From: an uncultured Pseudomonadota bacterium
GTDB taxonomy: Bacteria; Pseudomonadota; Gammaproteobacteria; Burkholderiales; Burkholderiaceae
DNA length: 12,225 bases
NCBI GenBank assembly: GCA_946480245.1
Contig: CAMLIZ010000140.1
Coordinates: 1-12,225, forward strand
Direction: 5' to 3'
The notes below the pieces were generated by a model. That model had not been told where the DNA came from. It searched no databases and was given only the letters and a program-made list of their open reading frames with translations. Positions 7,080-12,225 of this stretch are shown here, in pieces (position 1 is the first letter of the stretch; every line of letters begins with the position of its first letter). Position numbers and translations under genes: made by a program.

Positions 7080-8013
7080 CATCGCCGCGCGCTCGCAACG
7101 TCGACGGTGCCACGCCGAGCAGTCGCATGAAGCTGCGCCGCATGCGCTCGGTGTCGCCGAAGCCGCACTGCCGTGCCACGTGCTGCACGCTGGCGTTGCC
7201 CTCCAACGCGGCACGCGCCGCTTCCACGCGCAGGCGCTCCACTGCCTTGGCCGGCGTGACGCCGATTTCCGAGCGGAAGGCGCGAGCGAAATGGCGCGGG
7301 CTCATGCAGGCCCGCGCTGCCAGGTCCTCCACGCTGTGGCGTTCGTGCAGCCGTTGCCGCACCTGTTCGAGCAGCGGCGTGAAGCGGCCCTGTGCGCGGT
7401 CCAGCTCCATCAGTGTGGAGAACTGCGACTGGCCACCGGGCCGGCGGTAGTACACCACCAGCTGCCGCGCCACCTTGCGCGCCACCGCGTCGCCCAGGTC
7501 GGCGGCCACCAGCGCCAGCGCGAGGTCGATGCCCGCGGTGATGCCGGCGCTGCTCCACACGTTGCCGTCGCGCACGTAGATGCGGTCGGGCTCGAGACGC
7601 ACCTGCGGAAACTGGCGCTCGAACTGCGCGCTGCGGCTCCAGTGCGTGGTGGCGCGCCGGCCGTTCAGCAGGCCCGCCTGCGCGATCAGCAGGCTGCCGG
7701 AGCACACGCTGGCCACGCGCACGCCGCGTGCGGCACAGCGCTGCACGAAGCGCAAGGTGCGGGCGTCGGTCATCGCCTCATCCACACCGTCGCCTCCGGC
7801 CACCATCAGCGTGTCCACCTGGTCGGTGCGCGGCAGCGCGGCTGCCGCGAGGCCCACGCCGGAGGAACTGGCCACCGTGCCCGGCAGGGCCGCCACCACC
7901 TGCTGCCGGTATGCGCCCGGCACGAAGCGTTGCGCCACCTCGAACGCTGCAATCGGGCCGGCGGCATCCAGCAGCTGAAAGCCGGGGAACACGAGCAGGC
8001 AGATCCGGTGCAT
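7048..8013 (-). CDS. GlxA family regulator (DJ-1/PfpI domain + AraC HTH)
   Basis: A 321-residue transcription regulator. Residues 1-185 form a DJ-1/PfpI (class I amidotransferase-like) domain: ICLLVFPGFQLLDAAGP (4-20), LMVAGGDGVDEA (69-80), and the nucleophile-elbow form VASVCSGSLLIAQAGLL (100-116) with Cys104, then ATTHW (121-125). In these regulators the domain is thought to sense a ligand rather than act as an enzyme. The C-terminal AraC-type double HTH (about 220-315) has LAARACMSPRHFARAFRSE and VARQCGFGDTERMRRSFMRLLG. The frame is open further upstream, but the ATG at 8013 starts exactly at the DJ-1 beta-strand and lies below a good promoter. The gene runs 32 bp into yeiH. Divergent from it is the DUF1272/PfpI remnant, a plausible former target. 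Confidence 0.94.
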   Translation of the reverse strand: MHRICLLVFPGFQLLDAAGPIAAFEVAQRFVPGAYRQQVVAALPGTVASSSGVGLAAAALPRTDQVDTLMVAGGDGVDEAMTDARTLRFVQRCAARGVRVASVCSGSLLIAQAGLLNGRRATTHWSRSAQFERQFPQVRLEPDRIYVRDGNVWSSAGITAGIDLALALVAADLGDAVARKVARQLVVYYRRPGGQSQFSTLMELDRAQGRFTPLLEQVRQRLHERHSVEDLAARACMSPRHFARAFRSEIGVTPAKAVERLRVEAARAALEGNASVQHVARQCGFGDTERMRRSFMRLLGVAPSTLRARGDVRPARRRASD

Positions 8014-8049
8014 GGCAGAAAAGGTGGGAAGCTCGACATTGCGGCCAAC

Positions 8050-8079
8050 ACGATACGGCGCGATGCTGGGCACCGTCAA
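8050..8079 (-). promoter_or_regulatory. sigma70-type promoter of the GlxA-like gene
   Basis: On the minus strand TTGACG (complement of 8074-8079), an 18-bp spacer and TATCGT (complement of 8050-8055) match consensus at 5/6 and 4/6. Predicted transcription would start near 8043, giving a leader of about 30 bases before the ATG at 8013. Confidence 0.5.
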
Positions 8080-8095
8080 ACCCGAAAGGCCCGTG

Positions 8096-8643
<548 letters not shown>

Positions 8644-9924
8644 ATGGCCCCGCTTCTGCTGCGCAACGCCACGCTGCCCGACGGCCGCGGCGGCATCGAC
8701 CTGCTGTGCGAAACCGGCCGCATCGCGGCACTGGGGCCGCAACTGCCCGAGCCGCCCGGCGCCGAGGTGATCGACGCGCAGGGCTGGCTGCTGTCGCCGC
8801 CGTTCGTCGACGCCCACTTCCACCTCGATTCCACGCTCAGCTACGGGCTGCCGCGCGTCAACGCCAGCGGCACCTTGCTCGAAGGCATCGCGCTGTGGGG
8901 CGAACTGAAGCCCACTCTGGTGCAGCAGGCGCTGGTCGAGCGCGCGCTGCAGTACTGCGACTGGGCGGTGGCCAAGGGCCTGCTGGCGATCCGCTCGCAC
9001 GTGGACGTGTGCGATCCGCGCCTGCTCGCGGTGGAGGCGCTGTTGCACGTGAAGCAGCAGGTCAAGCCCTACCTCGACCTGCAACTGGTCGCCTTTCCGC
9101 AGGACGGCGTGCTGCGCTCACCCGGCGCCTTGCAGAACCTGCAGCGCGCGCTGCAGATGGGCGTGGACGTGGTGGGCGGCATCCCGCACTTCGAGCGCAC
9201 GATGGAGCAGGGCGCCGAGAGCATGCGGCTGCTGTGCGAGCTGGCCGCCGAGCGCGGCCTGCCGGTGGACATGCACTGCGACGAGACGGACGATCCGCTG
9301 TCGCGCCACATCGAGACGCTGGCCTTCCACACGCAGCGCCTGGGCCTGCAGGGCCGCGTGACCGGCTCGCACCTCACGTCCATGCATTCGATGGACAACT
9401 ACTACGTCTCCAAGCTGATCCCGCTGATGGCCGAGGCGCAGGTGCACGCGGTGGCCAACCCGCTGATCAACATCACCTTGCAGGGCCGGCACGACAGCTA
9501 CCCGCGGCGCCGCGGCATGACCCGGGTGCCCGAGCTGCTGGCCGCCGGTGTCAACGTGGGGTTCGGCCACGACTGCGTGATGGACCCGTGGTACGCGCTC
9601 GGCTCGGGCGACATGCTGGAGGTGGCGTCGATGGGCCTGCACGTGGCGCAGATGACCTCGCAGACCGGCATGCGCGCCTGCTTCGACGCGGTCACGGCCA
9701 ACAGCGCCCGCATCCTCGGTCTGGCGGGCTACGGCCTGGCGCCCGGCTGCCGGGCCGATTTCTTGCTGCTGCAAGCCCGATCGCCGGTGGAAGCGATCCG
9801 GCTGCGCGCGCCGCGCCTCCTGGTGGTGCGCGGCGGCGCCGTGATCGCCCGCACGCCGGCGGCCGCGGCCGAGCTGCGCCTGCCCGGCCGGCCGGTCACG
9901 GTGGACTGGACGCTGTCTCGCTGA
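8644..9924 (+). CDS. codA: CodA-type cytosine deaminase, possibly a 5-methylcytosine deaminase
   Basis: A 426-residue amidohydrolase-superfamily enzyme that aligns along its whole length with E. coli CodA (427) at a constant offset of three. Metal ligands are His58 and His60 (VDAHFHLDST), His211 and Asp310, and the catalytic Glu214 is in HCDETDD. Also kept are FPQDG (Gln153), SHLTSMHS (His243) and NPLINITLQGRHDSYPRRRG (272-291). The reaction should be hydrolytic deamination of a cytosine-type base. The sequence after the ligand is GHDCVMDPW, so Cys311 stands where E. coli CodA has Asp314. That residue excludes 5-substituted cytosines, and homologues lacking it deaminate 5-methylcytosine to thymine. 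Creatinine or isoguanine-type activity is a less likely alternative. The ATG at 8644 matches family length but has no Shine-Dalgarno. The gene diverges from atpE and is not linked to a codB permease here. Confidence 0.93.
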   Translation: MAPLLLRNATLPDGRGGIDLLCETGRIAALGPQLPEPPGAEVIDAQGWLLSPPFVDAHFHLDSTLSYGLPRVNASGTLLEGIALWGELKPTLVQQALVERALQYCDWAVAKGLLAIRSHVDVCDPRLLAVEALLHVKQQVKPYLDLQLVAFPQDGVLRSPGALQNLQRALQMGVDVVGGIPHFERTMEQGAESMRLLCELAAERGLPVDMHCDETDDPLSRHIETLAFHTQRLGLQGRVTGSHLTSMHSMDNYYVSKLIPLMAEAQVHAVANPLINITLQGRHDSYPRRRGMTRVPELLAAGVNVGFGHDCVMDPWYALGSGDMLEVASMGLHVAQMTSQTGMRACFDAVTANSARILGLAGYGLAPGCRADFLLLQARSPVEAIRLRAPRLLVVRGGAVIARTPAAAAELRLPGRPVTVDWTLSR

Positions 9925-9955
9925 CCCCCGCGAACGCAGCCGCCCACACACAGGT

Positions 9956-9979
9956 TTGACAGAGGCGCTTCGCTAGAAT
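9956..9979 (+). promoter_or_regulatory. TTGACA / TAGAAT elements before the GST gene, oddly spaced
   Basis: A perfect -35 hexamer (9956-9961) and a 5/6 -10 hexamer TAGAAT (9974-9979) lie between codA and the GST gene, but only 12 bp apart instead of the usual 16-18. TAGAAT may work with a poorer upstream -35, giving a leader of about 33 bases. The combination as spaced would not be a normal sigma70 promoter. Confidence 0.35.
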
Positions 9980-10018
9980 CAGCCGCAGCAGGGAACGCTT
10001 TCTCACCACTACAACACC

Positions 10019-10648
10019 ATGAAACTCATCGGATCGCTGACCAGCCCTTACGTGCGCAAAGTGCGCATCGTGATGGCCGAGAAGAAGCTCGACTTCCAGC
10101 TGCTGCTGGAAGACGTGTGGGCCAGCGATGCGATCCAGCGCATCAACCCGCTGGGCAAGGTGCCGTGCCTGGTGATGGAAGGGCAGGACGCCATCAGCGG
10201 CGCGATCTTCGACTCGCGCACGATCGTCGAATACCTGGACACCCTGTCGCCGGTGGGCCGGCTGATCCCGGCCAGCGGCCGCGAGCGGGTGGAGGTGCGC
10301 ACCTGGGAGGCACTGGCCGACGGCGTGCTCGACGCGTCGATCCTGGCGCGCCTGGAGCACACCTTCGCCGGGCGCAGCCAGAGCCAGCGCAGCGAGGCCT
10401 GGGTGCAGCGCCAGATGGGCAAGGTGCACGCCGCGGTCAAGGCCATGAGCCAGGGCCTTGGCGAGCGCAACTGGTGCTCGGGCACGCACTTCTCGCTGGC
10501 CGACATCGCGGTGGGCTGCGCGCTCGGCTACCTGGACTTCCGATTCCCGCAGATCGACTGGCGCACCGACCAGCCCAACCTGGCGCGCCTGGCCGACAAG
10601 CTGTTTGCGCGCCAGAGCTTCATCGACACCCTGCCGCCGGCTGCCTGA
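10019..10648 (+). CDS. glutathione S-transferase, YibF-like
   Basis: A 209-residue cytosolic GST. The thioredoxin-like N-terminal domain (1-77) begins MKLIGSLTSPYVRKVRI, with Ser9-Pro10-Tyr11 at the glutathione-activating loop. It has the cis-proline in NPLGKVPCLV (Pro49) and the gamma-glutamyl-binding FDSRTIVEYLD (64-74; Asp65-Ser66). The all-alpha C-terminal domain (about 85-205) has VRTWEALADGVLDASI and the folding-motif region LADIAVGCALGYLDFRFP. Order and wording resemble E. coli YibF throughout. A Ser at the active site fits this beta-proteobacterial class. The physiological substrate is unknown. The gene starts 94 bp after codA in the same direction and appears to have its own promoter. 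No Shine-Dalgarno is evident just before the ATG. Confidence 0.95.
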   Translation: MKLIGSLTSPYVRKVRIVMAEKKLDFQLLLEDVWASDAIQRINPLGKVPCLVMEGQDAISGAIFDSRTIVEYLDTLSPVGRLIPASGRERVEVRTWEALADGVLDASILARLEHTFAGRSQSQRSEAWVQRQMGKVHAAVKAMSQGLGERNWCSGTHFSLADIAVGCALGYLDFRFPQIDWRTDQPNLARLADKLFARQSFIDTLPPAA

Positions 10649-10767
10649 GCCAGCTCGGGTTTGTGCCGATGTGGACCAGCGATCGCAACGCGGGAAGCTG
10701 ACCCTGCCAAACACGACAAGCGTTCTGCGCACGGTGCGCCAGGACGATCACGTCGCGCGGCACGGGC
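10649..10767 (+). other. intergenic spacer with imperfect hairpin
   Basis: This gap between the GST and oxygenase genes contains CTGCGCA-CGG-TGCGCCAG (10725-10742), a stem with one bulged C and no T tract. I see no clear promoter for the oxygenase gene. The base composition here is already less GC-extreme than on the left. Confidence 0.3.
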
Positions 10768-11706
10768 ATGACATCGGAACTCCTCTCCATCACCCTCGAC
10801 CCGCTGGCGCCATACCACGTAGTTCCCGACTTCTGTGTCGATGCGCCGGGTTTGCGAGGCGGCTTCGATCGTCACTTCGACAAGCCCGAGAAACAGGGCC
10901 CCGACCACGAGGTGTGGAACTACTGGTATGTGCCGGATTCGTACGCCTACCTGCGCACGACGCCGGACAAGGTCATTGCGCCGCAGATGGTCGACCGGTT
11001 CGTCGCGCGCTTGAGCCGCTTCACGAAGCGGTGGCTGGGGATGGAGTCGGTCACGCGGCCCTTCCTCAGCCTGTACCTCGAGGGGTGCAAGCAAACGCTG
11101 CACAACGATTCGAGCAACGGCGCCTTTGGCTATGTGTACTCGCTGACGCGCTGGGACGAGCGCAGGTTCGAAGGCGGCGAGACGCTGATCTTTCGCGAAA
11201 GCGACTACTGGGCGAGCGGACGCTTTCGGCAAGCCGCCGCCGGCGTGGCCTTCTACGACAAGGTTCCCGCCCGGTTCAACCAACTTCTCGTCTTCGACGA
11301 TCGCTTGATTCACGGCGTGCCGGAGGTGCGGGGTACCTGTGACCCGCGCGAAGGCCGGCTGGTGCTCCACGGGCACATTCAATGCGATGGCGTCAGCGTC
11401 GACGGCCCGCTGGAACAATCGCTCGGGCAGGGCGAGCTCGGAGCACTCGGCGAGGTTCTGGCGAGCACCCAGAACGCGGTCGATGCCGAGCAAGGGCGCT
11501 ACCACGGGTTTGCAACGATCGCGCTCGATGTCGCTGCTGAAGGTACCGTGACAAGCGTGAGGCCCTTGGTTCAGCGCGTGCTCGGCCGCGCGGGGCCGGA
11601 AGCAGAGGTTTCGCACCTGTCGGATCTGTGCAGCAACCTGGCGAAGCTTCGGTTTGCCCCCCAAGCCGCGCCGAGCCGGATCGCGGTGCCGCAATTCTTC
11701 GTGTAG
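10768..11706 (+). CDS. 2-oxoglutarate/Fe(II)-dependent oxygenase with extra C-terminal domain
   Basis: A 312-residue protein whose middle part (about 80-206) is a prolyl-4-hydroxylase-like double-stranded beta-helix. The iron ligands are His112-x-Asp114 in LEGCKQTLHNDSSNGAFGYV and His182 in LVFDDRLIHGVPEV. The 2-oxoglutarate-binding Arg is probably Arg197 in REGRLVLHGHI. FEGGETLIF is typical of the family. Residues 1-80 are an uncharacterised, aromatic-rich N-terminal part. From about 245 (YHGFATIALDVAAEGTVTSV) to the end (LAKLRFAP...SRIAVPQFFV) the pattern resembles TonB-C/AgmX-type C-terminal modules. Such a fusion is unusual in a cytosolic hydroxylase, and no signal peptide or membrane segment is seen. 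The substrate is unknown, perhaps a protein or peptide. Codon use looks less GC3-biased than its neighbours, hinting at acquisition. The ribosome site is weak. Confidence 0.82.
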   Translation: MTSELLSITLDPLAPYHVVPDFCVDAPGLRGGFDRHFDKPEKQGPDHEVWNYWYVPDSYAYLRTTPDKVIAPQMVDRFVARLSRFTKRWLGMESVTRPFLSLYLEGCKQTLHNDSSNGAFGYVYSLTRWDERRFEGGETLIFRESDYWASGRFRQAAAGVAFYDKVPARFNQLLVFDDRLIHGVPEVRGTCDPREGRLVLHGHIQCDGVSVDGPLEQSLGQGELGALGEVLASTQNAVDAEQGRYHGFATIALDVAAEGTVTSVRPLVQRVLGRAGPEAEVSHLSDLCSNLAKLRFAPQAAPSRIAVPQFFV

Positions 11707-11721
11707 CAGCGGGACGGAACG

Positions 11722-12225
11722 CTAGGTCACCGTGACGTCCACGGCCGAGGCGCCGGCGGCCGTTTTCGCCCCGGCGGCGCTCGCGGCAGCAAAGCTGTCG
11801 CTGCGCGCCAGGGCCCAGTACACCTGGTACACCTTGTGCGGCCAGTCGGCCTCGCCGCGCGCCGCGGCCAGCAGCGCCCCGGGCTGAACGAGGTTGAGCT
11901 CGTTGGCCAGCAGCTTCACCTCATGGCCAGCGGTGCGCCGCACGATGTGTGCCGCGCTCAGCTCCCCCGGGTGCGCCAGGCCGGCCGCCTGCACCAGCTC
12001 CTTCAGCGCGATCAGCGTGTTCTGGTGGAAGTGGTACACCCGCTCGGCCTTGCTCGGCACCACCAGTGCCTGCTGGCGCAGCGGGTCCTGCGTGGCCACG
12101 CCGGTGGGGCAATGGTCGGTGTGGCAGTGCTGGCTCTGGATGCAGCCGAGCGCGAACATGAAGCCGCGCGCCGCGTTGCACCAGTCGGCGCCCAGCGCCA
12201 TCATGCGCGCGATGTCGAAGGCGCT
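11722..12225 (-). CDS. FMN-binding glutamate synthase family protein (N-terminal part outside window)
   Basis: Only the C-terminal 167 residues are present; the frame is open to the right edge. It begins SAFDIARMMALGADWCNAAR, the end of the FMN-binding barrel, with the phosphate-site glycine region just before it. GCIQSQHCHTDHCPTG follows, with three Cys spaced 6 and 5 apart exactly as the [3Fe-4S] ligands of GltB (C1102, C1108, C1113). TQDPLRQQALVVPSKAERVYHFHQNTL is also typical. These stand-alone proteins share the glutamate synthase FMN/iron-sulfur domain but lack the glutaminase half, and their reaction is generally unproven. The tail is Ala/Thr-rich and probably disordered. It converges on the oxygenase gene with a 15-bp gap and no terminator that I can see. 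GTCAC-C-GTGAC near its stop (11726-11736) is a short palindrome. Confidence 0.92.
   Translation of the reverse strand, partial: SAFDIARMMALGADWCNAARGFMFALGCIQSQHCHTDHCPTGVATQDPLRQQALVVPSKAERVYHFHQNTLIALKELVQAAGLAHPGELSAAHIVRRTAGHEVKLLANELNLVQPGALLAAARGEADWPHKVYQVYWALARSDSFAAASAAGAKTAAGASAVDVTVT

Overview
The window is very GC-rich DNA with strong third-position G/C bias and tightly packed genes, carried on a chromosome that looks betaproteobacterial. The Burkholderiales (Rubrivivax/Leptothrix/Methylibium-like relatives) are my best guess. This rests on protein family resemblance recalled from memory and on composition, not on a search. I count fifteen protein genes, two of them cut by the window ends. 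I saw no tRNA, rRNA, CRISPR array, insertion sequence or phage gene.

Layout. Left edge: the end of a glycine-zipper protein (+) meets a lone ParA-type ATPase (-). Then a SAM methyltransferase (-) and an acetylpolyamine amidohydrolase/HDAC-like enzyme (+) diverge from an 83-bp gap. The amidohydrolase meets a secreted HEXXH metalloprotease-like protein (-) at a shared TTAA. Next come upp (+, uracil phosphoribosyltransferase), a LysR regulator (-) whose end runs 55 bp into upp, and a divergent YeiH-type sulfate-exporter-family membrane protein (+). A GlxA-type regulator (-; DJ-1/PfpI plus AraC HTH) overlaps the yeiH end by 32 bp. Beyond it is a 65-residue frame that looks like the start of a DUF1272 protein joined to the tail of a DJ-1/PfpI protein (+). 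It meets a lone ATP synthase subunit c gene (-) at a shared CTAG. A cytosine-deaminase family gene (+), a YibF-like glutathione S-transferase (+), a 2-oxoglutarate/Fe(II) oxygenase with an extra C-terminal domain (+), and the 3' part of an FMN-binding glutamate synthase family gene (-) complete the window.

How the genes fit together. This is mostly single-gene transcription units in alternating directions rather than one large operon. Two genes belong to nucleobase salvage: a CodA-type deaminase makes uracil (or thymine) and Upp turns uracil into UMP, but they are about 3.6 kb apart and not co-transcribed. LysR and YeiH form a classic regulator/exporter pair, probably linked to sulfite/sulfate. 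GlxA and the PfpI remnant look like the relics of a regulator/target pair.

Best leads. (1) The deaminase keeps every CodA metal and catalytic residue but has Cys at the position of E. coli Asp314, the residue that excludes 5-substituted cytosines. It may therefore be a 5-methylcytosine deaminase. (2) An atpE with all functional residues sits alone, away from any atp operon. (3) The DUF1272/PfpI chimera looks like a deletion scar. (4) The Fe(II) oxygenase carries a TonB/AgmX-like tail. I do not see a convincing multi-gene undescribed system here.
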